The notes under the pieces: generated by a model
The model's database searches: none
Seen by the model: the letters and a program-made list of their open reading frames with translations, nothing else
Told to the model about the DNA's origin: nothing
Shown: positions 51,525-59,312 of the stretch, one piece after another
Layout: every line of letters starts with the position of its first letter
Numbering within the stretch: position 1 is the stretch's first letter
Program-made: the position numbers and the translations under genes
Assembly (NCBI RefSeq): GCF_023699475.1
Contig: NZ_JALXFV010000002.1
Coordinates: 124,001 to 188,000 of the forward strand
Direction: 5' to 3'
DNA length: 64,000 bases
From: Halomarina rubra
GTDB taxonomy: Archaea > Halobacteriota > Halobacteria > Halobacteriales > Haloarculaceae

Positions 51525-51707
51525 ATGGCCTGCCCGTATCTGGAGTACCGCGACGCGGACGAGGCGCACTCGTTCGACACCGAGCGCGCGTACTGCACCG
51601 CCGTCGACGCGTTCGTCCAGCCGATGCGCGCCGACATCTGTAACGACCGCTACGACCTCCACCACGAGACCGACTGCGAGTTCTACCGCGAGGCGGAAGG
51701 GCTGTGA
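51525..51707 (+). CDS. Small Cys-containing protein
   Basis: The product has 60 residues from the ATG at 51525 (MACPYLEYRDADEAHSFDTE). Four Cys (positions 3, 24, 40 and 52) plus two His suggest a zinc site. A gaacgctttt box about 28 bp upstream supports this start. Its TGA overlaps the GTG start of the BKACE gene, indicating a two-gene unit. Confidence 0.7.
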   Translation: MACPYLEYRDADEAHSFDTERAYCTAVDAFVQPMRADICNDRYDLHHETDCEFYREAEGL

Positions 51708-52549
51708 GCTACCAGTCGTTCCTCGACGGCGACCCCGCCATCGTCACCGCGGCGCTCACCGGCGGCATCCACGGTAAGGAGGCCAACCCGAACCTCCCCG
51801 AGACGCCCGAAGAGATCGGCGAGGCCGCCGCCGCCTGTCGCGAGGCGGGGGCGAGCGTGGTCCACGTCCACGCCCGCGAGGACGACGGCGAGCGCTCCTT
51901 CTCGACCGAGCGTTTCCAGGAGATAGACGACGAGATTCGCGCTCGCGCACCGGACCTCGTGATTCAGCACTCGACGGGTGCGACGGGTGCGCCCGACGAG
52001 AAGCGCCTCCAACCGCTCCGCACCGACCCCGCCCCGGAGATGGCGAGTCTCGACATGGGGCCGGTCAACCGCTACCACCACCTCACCAGCGAGAACACGC
52101 GGGCGACGGTCGACACGCTGTACGACGAGATGGCCGAGCGGGAAATCAAACCCGAACTCGAACTGTTCAACGGCGGGCAGGTGACCGAAACCTACCAGCT
52201 TCTCGAACGGCGTGACCTGGCCGACCCGGTCCACGCGACGCTCATCTTCGGGTCCGGCAGTCTGACGCGCCCGACACCCGAAAACTTCCTCGCGCTCATC
52301 CACGACCTGCCCGAGGGCGCGACGTTCAACACGCTCGGGTTCGGCCCGCACCAACTGCCGTTCGCGACGATGGGGCTGTTGTTCGGCGGGCACGTCCGCG
52401 TCGGGTTGGAGGACAACGTCTACTACCGCCGTGGCGAGCTCGCTCAGAGCAACGCACAACTCGTCGAGCGGGTCGTCTCGGTCGCCGAGACGCTCGGTCG
52501 GCCGGTCGCGACGCCCGACGAAGCCCGCGACGTCCTGAACCTCGGGTGA
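51704..52549 (+). CDS. BKACE-family (DUF849) beta-keto acid cleavage enzyme
   Basis: The product has 281 residues with a GTG start overlapping the previous gene. TIM-barrel motifs of the beta-keto acid cleavage family are present: IVTAALTGGIHGKEANPNLP, ASVVHVHAREDDG (metal His pair), GFGPHQLPFATMGLLFGGHV and VRVGLEDNVYY. These enzymes cleave beta-keto acids with acetyl-CoA. The substrate is not identifiable here. Confidence 0.88.
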   Translation: MSYQSFLDGDPAIVTAALTGGIHGKEANPNLPETPEEIGEAAAACREAGASVVHVHAREDDGERSFSTERFQEIDDEIRARAPDLVIQHSTGATGAPDEKRLQPLRTDPAPEMASLDMGPVNRYHHLTSENTRATVDTLYDEMAEREIKPELELFNGGQVTETYQLLERRDLADPVHATLIFGSGSLTRPTPENFLALIHDLPEGATFNTLGFGPHQLPFATMGLLFGGHVRVGLEDNVYYRRGELAQSNAQLVERVVSVAETLGRPVATPDEARDVLNLG

Positions 52550-52583
52550 GAGGGCCGGAGTCGGCGCGCTGTCGGGGTGCGCA

Positions 52584-52601
52584 GGTGACACGCGTGTCAC
52601 C
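52584..52601. promoter_or_regulatory. Perfect 18-bp palindrome upstream of the VOC gene, candidate operator
   Basis: The sequence ggtgacacgcgtgtcacc is identical to its reverse complement. It ends about 23 bp before the TATA-like ggctatacac. Its half-site tgtcacc also occurs at 54295-54301, just upstream of the HxlR regulator's ATG. An operator for the HxlR protein is inferred. Confidence 0.6.
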
Positions 52602-52624
52602 CGCTGACTGCCGCGTCCGCGGGA

Positions 52625-52634
52625 GGCTATACAC
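52625..52634 (+). promoter_or_regulatory. TATA-like element of the VOC-flavin reductase unit
   Basis: The sequence ggctatacac is centred about 27 bp before the GTG at 52656 and supports that start. Confidence 0.55.
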
Positions 52635-52655
52635 CCCCGGCACGTACGTGAACAC

Positions 52656-53279
52656 GTGACCGACGACATCGCCGTCAGCGCGGACCGACCGGACAGCACC
52701 GTCCACGTCGAGGGGACCGACCACGTCACGCTCGTCGGGTCGAACGTCGAGGACACCGTCGCGTTCTACCGCGACGTGCTCGGGATGCGCCTCGTGATGC
52801 GCCAGCCGAACCTCGACCGCTCGGAGGTGACCCACCTCTTCTTCGACGCGGGCGACGGCCGCATGGTGACGTTCTTCTGCGAGGAGGACCGCGAGTCCGC
52901 CGACGACCAGGACCCCGGCGTCGGCGCGGTCCACCACCTCGCGTTCCGTCTCGACCCGGACCGGTTCCGCGAGACCCGCGAGAACCTGAAGGAGTCGGGA
53001 CGGCGGTTCTCGGAGTTCGACCGCGGGGCGTTCCACAGCCTCTACACGAAAGACCACAACGGCCTCATCGTCGAACTGGTCGCGGACAAGTTCGTCGTCC
53101 CCGACGACCGCCGCGCCGAGATTCTCGCTCGTGCCCACGCCCTGCGCGTCGAGGCGGGCGCGGAGTTCGTCCGCGGCGAGGACCTGCGAGCGGCGCTGGA
53201 GGCGCTCGACCTCCCCGTCGAGGCCAACGACCTGCCCGACGCGCCGACCGGGACGGACGTCTCGCCGGAGCGAGACTGA
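52656..53279 (+). CDS. VOC (glyoxalase/dioxygenase) family protein
   Basis: The product has 207 residues with a GTG start. It contains paired beta-alpha-beta-beta-beta modules: GTDHVTLVGSNVEDTVAFYR, then VGAVHHLAFRLDPDRFRET and the metal Glu in NGLIVELVADKF. An extra C-terminal part of about 60 residues follows. The pattern resembles ring-cleaving dioxygenase-like VOC proteins (MhqO/CatE class), although it is shorter than MhqO. It leads a flavin-reductase unit under a palindromic operator. Confidence 0.82.
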   Translation: MTDDIAVSADRPDSTVHVEGTDHVTLVGSNVEDTVAFYRDVLGMRLVMRQPNLDRSEVTHLFFDAGDGRMVTFFCEEDRESADDQDPGVGAVHHLAFRLDPDRFRETRENLKESGRRFSEFDRGAFHSLYTKDHNGLIVELVADKFVVPDDRRAEILARAHALRVEAGAEFVRGEDLRAALEALDLPVEANDLPDAPTGTDVSPERD

Positions 53280-53324
53280 ATGGAGGGTCGCTGAATGGAG
53301 GGTCGCTGAATGGAGGGGCCACCC
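53277..53324 (+). repeat. Triplicated 15-bp start region creating two four-codon minicistrons
   Basis: The unit tgaatggagggtcgc occurs at 53277-53291 and 53292-53306 with a partial third copy at 53307 onward. Each unit carries a stop, an ATG and a ggagg Shine-Dalgarno. The result is two minicistrons, ATG-GAG-GGT-CGC-TGA (MEGR), at 53280 and 53295. Then the true flavin reductase start at 53310 follows in the same frame. Confidence 0.85.
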
Positions 53325-53894
53325 GAGGAGTTCGGGTCGGGCTACCGCCTGCTGTCGAGCGTCGTCGTCCCCCGGCCAATCGCGTGGGTCGGCAGTTACG
53401 ACGCCGACGGCACGCCGAACCTCGCACCGTACTCGTTCTTCAACGTCGTCTCGTCGTCGCCACCGGTCGTCTACTTCGCGCCCGGCGGCACCGGCGAGCA
53501 CCGCAAGGACAGCGCGAACAACGCCATCGAGAGCGAGGCGTTCACCGTCCACGTCGTCACCCGCGCGTTCGCCGAGGCGATGAACGCGACGAGCGCGACG
53601 CTCGCGCCCGAGGAAGACGAGTTCGAACACGCCGACCTCGACCGGGTCGACGCGACCCACGTCGACGCCCCGCGCATCGCGGACGCGCCGGTCGTCCTGG
53701 AGTGTGACCTGTACGACACCCAGGAGATCGGCGCACAGACCCTCGTCTTCGGCGAGGTGGTGTACGCCCACGTCGACGACGACCTGCTCACCGACGGGAA
53801 GCCGGACGTCAGAGAACTCGACGCGGTCGGGCGACTCGCCGGGAACTACTACGCCAGCACCGACGACCGGTTCCGACTCGAACGCCCGGAGTGA
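53310..53894 (+). CDS. Flavin reductase-like FMN-binding protein
   Basis: The product has 194 residues, MEGPPEEFGSGYRLLSSVVV at the start. The flavin reductase split-barrel shows PRPIAWVGSYDADGTPNLAP, YSFFNVVSSSPPVVYF and DSANNAIESEAFTVHVV. It would bind FMN and reduce flavin or act on a flavin-dependent substrate. The start region is triplicated (see the repeat). Co-transcribed with the VOC gene. Confidence 0.87.
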   Translation: MEGPPEEFGSGYRLLSSVVVPRPIAWVGSYDADGTPNLAPYSFFNVVSSSPPVVYFAPGGTGEHRKDSANNAIESEAFTVHVVTRAFAEAMNATSATLAPEEDEFEHADLDRVDATHVDAPRIADAPVVLECDLYDTQEIGAQTLVFGEVVYAHVDDDLLTDGKPDVRELDAVGRLAGNYYASTDDRFRLERPE

Positions 53895-53907
53895 GCGACC
53901 GAGACGC

Positions 53908-54291
53908 TCACTCGGCGGTGATGTCGGCCTCGGCTTCGGGGTCCGCCGGCGGCGTCTCCGGGTCGACGACGCTCCCGTCGAGCCACTCGTCGGCCCAGCA
54001 CTCGATCTCCTCGAACACCGGTTTGAGCGAACAGCCCTTCTCGGTCAGCGAGTAGAACGTCGCCACCGGCGCGTCCTCTTCGAGTCGCCGGTCGACGAAG
54101 TTCGTCTCCTGGAGGTCGTCCAGTACGCGCGACAGCGTCCGTGAGGACGCCCCCGTCGACCGCTTGAGTTCGTTGAACCGTTTCTCGCCGTCCTGCAGGT
54201 CGTGCAGGACGATGAGTCGCCACTGCGACCCGATCTGCTCTATCGAGTCGATGACCACACACGCCTCCTCGTTGTACCGCTCACCTGACAT
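53908..54291 (-). CDS. HxlR-family transcriptional regulator, candidate redox sensor
   Basis: The product has 127 residues from the ATG at 54291. HxlR winged-helix motifs are present: QWRLIVLHDLQDGEKRFNEL, TGASSRTLSRVLDDLQE and FYSLTEKGCSL. A single N-terminal Cys11 (RYNEEACVVIDSI) sits where thiol-sensing HxlR proteins such as YodB carry their redox Cys. Two more Cys are in the C-terminal half. It is convergent with the flavin reductase and divergent from the esterase. Confidence 0.87.
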   Translation of the reverse strand: MSGERYNEEACVVIDSIEQIGSQWRLIVLHDLQDGEKRFNELKRSTGASSRTLSRVLDDLQETNFVDRRLEEDAPVATFYSLTEKGCSLKPVFEEIECWADEWLDGSVVDPETPPADPEAEADITAE

Positions 54292-54297
54292 CGATGT

Positions 54298-54353
54298 CAC
54301 CTGGTGTCCGTTCGTTCGCGAGTCGTTAAAGCAGTTCGGCTGGTAACCAGGTG
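54298..54353. promoter_or_regulatory. Inverted repeats around a shared TATA between the HxlR gene and the esterase
   Basis: The arms cacctggt (54298-54305) and accaggtg (54346-54353) flank the TATA-like gttaaag (54325-54331) almost symmetrically. A further small palindrome ctggtaaccag lies at 54340-54350. The layout suits a repressor that controls both directions. Confidence 0.55.
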
Positions 54354-54424
54354 TACCGATGCAACTACGACGCCGACCGGTCGCCACCGTCGCTCGTGTC
54401 ACTGCCCGCTCCACGCTATCGACC

Positions 54425-54430
54425 GAGGTG
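54425..54430 (+). promoter_or_regulatory. Shine-Dalgarno-like site before the esterase
   Basis: The sequence gaggtg ends 8 bases before the ATG at 54439, implying a transcript with a leader starting near 54355 from the shared TATA element. Confidence 0.5.
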
Positions 54431-54438
54431 CGTGCCCG

Positions 54439-55086
54439 ATGACAGACGCCGACGGTCCCCACCAGTCCCAGCAACTCGTCACCGCGGGACTCGACCCCGC
54501 CGACGCCGACGTGGCCGTCGTCGCGCTCCACGGCCGCGGCGCGACCGCACGCAGCATCGTCGATTTGGCGAAGCAGGTGAGTCGAGGGCGCGACGACGCG
54601 ACACTGCTCGCGCCACAGGCCGCCCGCAACACCTGGTACCCCAACTCGTTCATGGCTCCGATGGCGTCGAACCAGCCCCACCTCGACTCGGCGCTCCGGG
54701 CGCTCGGCGACGCCGTCGCGACGGCCACGGACGCCGGTATCCCGACCGAGCGCATCGTGACCGTCGGCTTCTCGCAGGGCGCGTGTCTCGCCAGCGAGTT
54801 CCTGGCGCGCAACGCCACCCGCTACGGCGGGCACGCCGCGCTCTCCGGCGGCGTCATCGGTCCCGAGGGGACGCCCCGAGAGTACGAGGGGTCGTTCGAC
54901 GGGACGCCCGTCTTCCTCGGCTGTTCGGACCGTGACCCGCACATCCCGCTCGAACGGGTCCACGAGACCCGCGACGTGTTCGCGGACCTCGGCGCGGACG
55001 TCGACGAGCGCATCTACGAGGGGATGGGCCACGGCGTCAACGAGGAGGAGGTCGCCGTCGTGAGCAACATGGTCGACGACCTCTGA
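54439..55086 (+). CDS. Phospholipase/carboxylesterase-type alpha/beta hydrolase (MhqD-like)
   Basis: The product has 215 residues from the ATG at 54439. The fold shows VAVVALHGRGATARSIVDL (oxyanion region), nucleophile Ser in VGFSQGACLASEF, VFLGCSDRDPHIPLERV (Asp) and EGMGHGVNEEEV (His). The family includes bacterial MhqD, induced by quinones. Its position beside the HxlR regulator suggests the same type of response. Confidence 0.87.
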   Translation: MTDADGPHQSQQLVTAGLDPADADVAVVALHGRGATARSIVDLAKQVSRGRDDATLLAPQAARNTWYPNSFMAPMASNQPHLDSALRALGDAVATATDAGIPTERIVTVGFSQGACLASEFLARNATRYGGHAALSGGVIGPEGTPREYEGSFDGTPVFLGCSDRDPHIPLERVHETRDVFADLGADVDERIYEGMGHGVNEEEVAVVSNMVDDL

Positions 55087-55202
55087 ACCGCCGACCGTCG
55101 ACCGTCGAGGGCGGTCCGTCGCCCCCACCGCGACGCCTCGCCTGCGCGTTCGACCGTCGAACCACAACCGGAATACCTCACGGTCACCTATCGACGCTAC
55201 CG

Positions 55203-55514
55203 ATGGGTGCAGGTCACGGGTCGGGGTTGGCGCTGTCGCTGATGCTCGCGGGGGGCGGGTCGGTGCTCCTCGTGGGGCTTGCGGCAGCGGCGTTCGTCCA
55301 GCGGCGCTCCCGGTCGTACCTGCTCGTCTTCCTCGCGCTGGCGACGCTGCTCGTCCGCAGCGCCACCGGCCTGTTGATGGTCAACGGACTCGTCGACGAC
55401 GCGGTCCACCACACGCTCGAACACGGTCTCGACGTGGCGCTCGTCGGGTTCCTCCTCGTCGCCGTCTACACGGTCCGCTCCGACCGCACGCGAGCGACGG
55501 GTGAGCGCCGATGA
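55203..55514 (+). CDS. Small membrane protein coupled to a winged-helix regulator
   Basis: The product has 103 residues. Three hydrophobic segments are visible: SLMLAGGGSVLLVGLAAAAF, YLLVFLALATLLVRSATGLL and HGLDVALVGFLLVAVYTV. A conserved-looking His in DDAVHHTLEHGLD could bind metal. Its stop overlaps the next gene (ATGA), indicating a membrane partner of the regulator. Confidence 0.7.
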   Translation: MGAGHGSGLALSLMLAGGGSVLLVGLAAAAFVQRRSRSYLLVFLALATLLVRSATGLLMVNGLVDDAVHHTLEHGLDVALVGFLLVAVYTVRSDRTRATGERR

Positions 55515-56023
55515 GCGACACCCGCAGTCGGGTCGCCGAGCGCGTCCACGCCACCCCCGGCATCCACTTCAACGAACTCGTGCGGGTGCTGGACCTTGCG
55601 CCCGGCCAGGTGCAGTACCACCTCGACCGCCTCCGGAAGACCGACAGCGTCGCCGAACTCCGCCTCTACGGGCGGACGCACTACTACCCGCCGTCGTACG
55701 ACCCCTGGGAGCGGCGGGCGCTGGCGTTGCTCGCCCGCGAGACGGCCGCCGACGTCGTCGCCGTGTTACTCGACGAGCGTCGGGCACGACCCGCAGACGT
55801 CGCCGAGACGGTCGGCATCGCCCGGAGCACGCTGGAGTGGCACCTCGGCCGCCTGGTCGAACAGGACCTCGTCCGGAAGGAGCGCGACGCGCGCAACCGG
55901 GTGACGCTCGTCCTCGCTCGACCGGAGGAGACGGCGTGGCTCCTCCGCCGGGCGACCTCGTCGCTGCCCGGCCGTCTGGTCGACCGGTTCACCCGCCTGG
56001 TCGACCGCCTGCTGGAGGAGTGA
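55511..56023 (+). CDS. Winged-helix transcriptional regulator
   Basis: The product has 170 residues. Two winged-helix modules are visible: VRVLDLAPGQVQYHLDRLRK in the first and VAETVGIARSTLEWHLGRLV in the second. The latter is followed by LVRKERDARNRVTLVLARPE. No ligand-binding domain is seen; the upstream membrane protein may sense the signal. Translation is coupled to it by an ATGA overlap. Confidence 0.82.
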   Translation: MSDTRSRVAERVHATPGIHFNELVRVLDLAPGQVQYHLDRLRKTDSVAELRLYGRTHYYPPSYDPWERRALALLARETAADVVAVLLDERRARPADVAETVGIARSTLEWHLGRLVEQDLVRKERDARNRVTLVLARPEETAWLLRRATSSLPGRLVDRFTRLVDRLLEE

Positions 56024-56126
56024 GGCGGGCGGACGGTGGGGCGGTGTGACACGCGCTCCGTCCCGAACGCCGGCGTTCGACGGTCGCACCACAACGCCCT
56101 TTCCTCCGAATCACCGAGTACGAACA

Positions 56127-57209
56127 ATGAGACGACGGACGTTCCTCCAGGCGGGTGCCGGGGTCGCGGGCGCGGCGTTGACCGCTGGCTGTCTCGGCGT
56201 GTTCGAGACGCAGGCCGCCGGCATCCCACCGATTCCCGAGAACCGCCCCGACGGCGTCTACATCCCCAGCCACGAGGAGGGGATGGGGATGCCGGGGATG
56301 GGGATGGCCGGCGACTACAAGTTCGGCCTGATGTACAGCTTCGCCCACCGGTTCTGGAACGTCAACGGCGACACCGTCGAGAAGACAGGTGTCGAGTCCA
56401 GCGGCGCGGACGCCGTCCACCTGATGGCGTCCGTCTGGGACCCCGAGACGAAACTCGCGCTCCCGGAGACCGGCCTGAGCGTCGACATCACGAAAGACGG
56501 CGACCCGGTGGGCCAACAGGAGGTCATCTACCCGATGCTCAGTCAGGTGATGGGGTTTCACTACGGGGCGAACTTCGAGTTCGACGGCGACGGCGTCTAC
56601 GAGGTCGAGGTGAGCGTCGGCGGGATGAGCACGCGTCGGACCGGGGCGTTCCAGGGACGGTTCGCCGACCCTGCGAGCGCGACCATCGAGTTCGATTACA
56701 GCCGCCAGCGCAAGGACAACCTCTCCTTCCAGATTCGAGACGACGCGGGCGAACCGGGGGCGCTCGAAGCGAACACGATGATGATGGAGGCCGACTCGAC
56801 GGCACCGGCCGTCGAGGACCTGCCGGGCCGCGTCGTCGGGGAGGGCAACAGCAACGACGCCGTCCTCGTCGCGACGGTCCTTGACGCCCCGCCCGAGGGC
56901 ATCGACGAGGACGGGGCCTACCTCGCGGTGTCGGCACGGACGCCGTACAACCGACTGGTCGTCCCCGCGATGGGCCTCACCGCGACGGTCGGTGGCGGTG
57001 GCGACCCGACGTTCGACGGCGACCTCGTCCGGACGTTCGACCCCGAGTTGGGCTACCACTACGGCGCGACCGTCGACGGGGTCGACGCCGGCGACGAGGT
57101 GACACTGTCGGTGACGACACAGCCCCAGACCGCCCGCCACGAGGGCTACGAGACGGCCTTCGGCGGCCTGATGGGCGGGATGCCCGACGTCACGTTCACC
57201 GCGCAGTAG
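56127..57209 (+). CDS. Tat-exported lipoprotein, P19/Tp34-like, Met-rich
   Basis: The product has 360 residues from the ATG at 56127. A twin-arginine signal MRRRTFLQAGAGVAGAAL ends in the lipobox TAGC, so it is probably a lipid-anchored cell-surface protein. A Met-rich stretch, EEGMGMPGMGMAGDYKFG, and the ensuing MYSFAHRFWN recall iron/copper-binding P19 (Tp34) proteins. Duplicated beta domains follow. A metal-uptake role is likely but not proven. Preceded by a membrane protein and regulator pair. Confidence 0.8.
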   Translation: MRRRTFLQAGAGVAGAALTAGCLGVFETQAAGIPPIPENRPDGVYIPSHEEGMGMPGMGMAGDYKFGLMYSFAHRFWNVNGDTVEKTGVESSGADAVHLMASVWDPETKLALPETGLSVDITKDGDPVGQQEVIYPMLSQVMGFHYGANFEFDGDGVYEVEVSVGGMSTRRTGAFQGRFADPASATIEFDYSRQRKDNLSFQIRDDAGEPGALEANTMMMEADSTAPAVEDLPGRVVGEGNSNDAVLVATVLDAPPEGIDEDGAYLAVSARTPYNRLVVPAMGLTATVGGGGDPTFDGDLVRTFDPELGYHYGATVDGVDAGDEVTLSVTTQPQTARHEGYETAFGGLMGGMPDVTFTAQ

Positions 57210-57240
57210 TCCTCGCTCGGTGGCCGTCTCCCCGCTCCGT

Positions 57241-57819
57241 TCACTCCTGCGGCGTGTAGACGCGCTCGATAGCGAGCAGGTCGCCGTCCTCGAACTGGGC
57301 CTCGTAGACGTCCGGCGTCGTCAGTTCCTCGCGCCAGAACGTCACGTCGAACCGGTCGTCGTAGCGGTTCAGCGTTGCCGTCAGTAGTTGGCCGTGTGTG
57401 CCGACGGCGACGGTCTCGCCGGCGTGGCGGTCGAGAGTACGCTCGACGGCCGCGACGCCGCGGGTCTGGGCCTCGTCGCTCGACTCGCCCGCCGGCCACG
57501 CGAACGACCAGTCGTCCCACACCGCGCGCACGGCACTCTCGAACGTCTCGCCGATGGTCTCGACGGGGCCGTCGGTCAACGCTCGCTCGCGGAAGCCGTC
57601 GTCGCGTTCGACGGCGAGGCCTCGACGCTCGGCCAGCGGTTCGACGGTCTGGACGGCGCGTTCGTATGGGCTGGAGACGACGGCGTCGACGGTGTGGTCG
57701 GCCAGTTGGTCGGCGACCCGTTCGGCGGCCGCGTAGCCGCTCGCGGACAGCGGTCGCTCGGCCTCGCGGTTCGGGACCCACGGCGAGTGTGCGTGGCGGA
57801 CGAACAGGAGCGTGGTCAC
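57241..57819 (-). CDS. Histidine phosphatase (phosphoglycerate mutase-like)
   Basis: The product has 192 residues. The RHA(H) motif lies at the N-terminus, TLLFVRHAHSPWVPNREAER, with the catalytic His. The second catalytic region is VGTHGQLLTATLNRYDDRFD. PLSASGYAAAERVADQLADH and VVSSPYERAVQTVEPLAERR support the family. Phosphatase activity is typical; the substrate is unknown. Confidence 0.88.
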   Translation of the reverse strand: MTTLLFVRHAHSPWVPNREAERPLSASGYAAAERVADQLADHTVDAVVSSPYERAVQTVEPLAERRGLAVERDDGFRERALTDGPVETIGETFESAVRAVWDDWSFAWPAGESSDEAQTRGVAAVERTLDRHAGETVAVGTHGQLLTATLNRYDDRFDVTFWREELTTPDVYEAQFEDGDLLAIERVYTPQE

Positions 57820-57903
57820 CCGTGACGGTTCCGCGGTCGGTGGGTTAGTCGTCCCGGTTCGACTCGGTGGTGACGACTCGTCTCGCCCGCGTCGCCGCCC
57901 GAC

Positions 57904-58866
57904 TCACGGTGGCGGTGAGACCGTGTACTCCGGCCCGACGCATACCCTGAGCGCGAGCGGTTCGGTGTGGATGGCGAGTCGGTCGTGGTATCGCGACTCG
58001 CCGTCGAGGCTGAACCCGATGGGGTCGCCGTCGGTGCTGCTGATCTCCAGTTGGGCGGCCTGCGTGTGGAACACGTTGTCCGTCGTCCGCCCGAGGACGC
58101 GCTGGATGAACGCTTCGGCGACGATGCTCCCCGCGGGCATGTGCTCGATGACGACGACTTCCAGTAGGCCGTCTTCGAGGTCGGCCTGCCCGCCCTCCTC
58201 GACGAACCGCCGGGAGTTACCGACCAGCGCACAGAGCGCGTCACCCGACCACGTCACCTCCTCGCCGTTCGAGATAGCGGTGAGGTCGATGTGCAACCCG
58301 TCGAACGAGGCCGCCTCCTGGACGCCGTTGGCGAGGAAGGCCAGCGACCCGAAGCGCTCTTTCAACTCGCTGGACGTCGAGACGCTGGCGTCGGCGACGA
58401 GTCCCGCGATGGAGGACATCACGAACGGTTCGCCGTCGGCCATCCCGACGTCCACGCGCCGCCGCGCTCCGGTCTCGACGACGTCGAAGGCGTGTTCGGC
58501 GTCCCGGATGCCGATGTTCGTCGCGAAGATGTTCTCGGTGCCGACCGGGACGACGGCGACGGTGGTCCGGTCCAGGGCGTCGGCGGCGGCGAGTCCCGCG
58601 ACGACCTCGTGGAGCGTCCCGTCGCCGCCCGCGACCGCGAGCAGGTTCACCCCCTCGTCGGCGGCGATGGTCGCGAGGTCTGTCGCGTGGCCTTCGCCCT
58701 GCGTCTCCTCGACGTGGTAGTCCCGTTCCTCGGCGAGCGACCGGACGTGGTCGGTGTGGTCTGCGCTCCCGCTCGTCGGGTTGAGGACGAGCCACCGCTG
58801 GCCGTCGGTCTGGGGCATCGCGCCGCCGACGGCCTCGTCGGCGACCGATATCGCCGTCTCCTGCAT
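57904..58866 (-). CDS. Diacylglycerol kinase/sphingosine kinase-like lipid kinase
   Basis: The product has 320 residues. The DAGK catalytic motif is VAGGDGTLHEVVAGL, and the nucleotide region is WLVLNPTSGSADHTDHV. NIGIRDAEHAFDVVE and the C-terminal beta domain (EISSTDGDPIGFSLDGESRY) complete the fold. It likely phosphorylates a lipid or a related polyol. An internal ATG at 58818 is an alternative start. Confidence 0.87.
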   Translation of the reverse strand: MQETAISVADEAVGGAMPQTDGQRWLVLNPTSGSADHTDHVRSLAEERDYHVEETQGEGHATDLATIAADEGVNLLAVAGGDGTLHEVVAGLAAADALDRTTVAVVPVGTENIFATNIGIRDAEHAFDVVETGARRRVDVGMADGEPFVMSSIAGLVADASVSTSSELKERFGSLAFLANGVQEAASFDGLHIDLTAISNGEEVTWSGDALCALVGNSRRFVEEGGQADLEDGLLEVVVIEHMPAGSIVAEAFIQRVLGRTTDNVFHTQAAQLEISSTDGDPIGFSLDGESRYHDRLAIHTEPLALRVCVGPEYTVSPPP

Positions 58867-58982
58867 TGGTAGCCACTTCGCGCGCCGAGACGGATAACTA
58901 CGCGGATACCGATTCGATTTGCTATCGTGGTATACGATTTACGACCCGTAACGGTTTCCCGGGGCGGCCGGTACGAGCGACC

Positions 58983-59312
58983 ATGCTCACAGGCGAGTTG
59001 GCCGTCGAGACCGGCGACAGCGTTCGGTTCCACTACACGGTCGAGAACACGGGCGAGGAGGCGGTCGAGTTGACGTTCCGCGACGGCGGGCACGCCGACT
59101 GTGCGGTGTTCGACGGCGAGGAGGAGGTGTGGCGCTGGTCGGCGGGCCGGATGTTCACGCAGGCGATCGGTCACGAGACGCTCGCGCCGGGCGACACCAG
59201 CGAGTTCGGCTTCGAGTGGGACGCTCCCGCCCCTGGCGAGTACACAGCGCGTGCGGAACTCCGGGCGCAAGAAGAGGCGTGCGAGTGCGAGACGACGTTC
59301 TCAGTCGAGTGA
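58983..59312 (+). CDS. BsuPI-domain protease-inhibitor-like protein
   Basis: The product has 109 residues from the ATG at 58983 (MLTGELAVETGDSVRFHYTV). The beta-sandwich shows VENTGEEAVELTFRDGGHAD, EEVWRWSAGRMFTQAI and FGFEWDAPAPGEYTARAELR. This matches the BsuPI family of small intracellular proteinase inhibitors. Divergent from the lipid kinase gene; its end overlaps the epimerase gene by 12 bp. Confidence 0.8.
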   Translation: MLTGELAVETGDSVRFHYTVENTGEEAVELTFRDGGHADCAVFDGEEEVWRWSAGRMFTQAIGHETLAPGDTSEFGFEWDAPAPGEYTARAELRAQEEACECETTFSVE

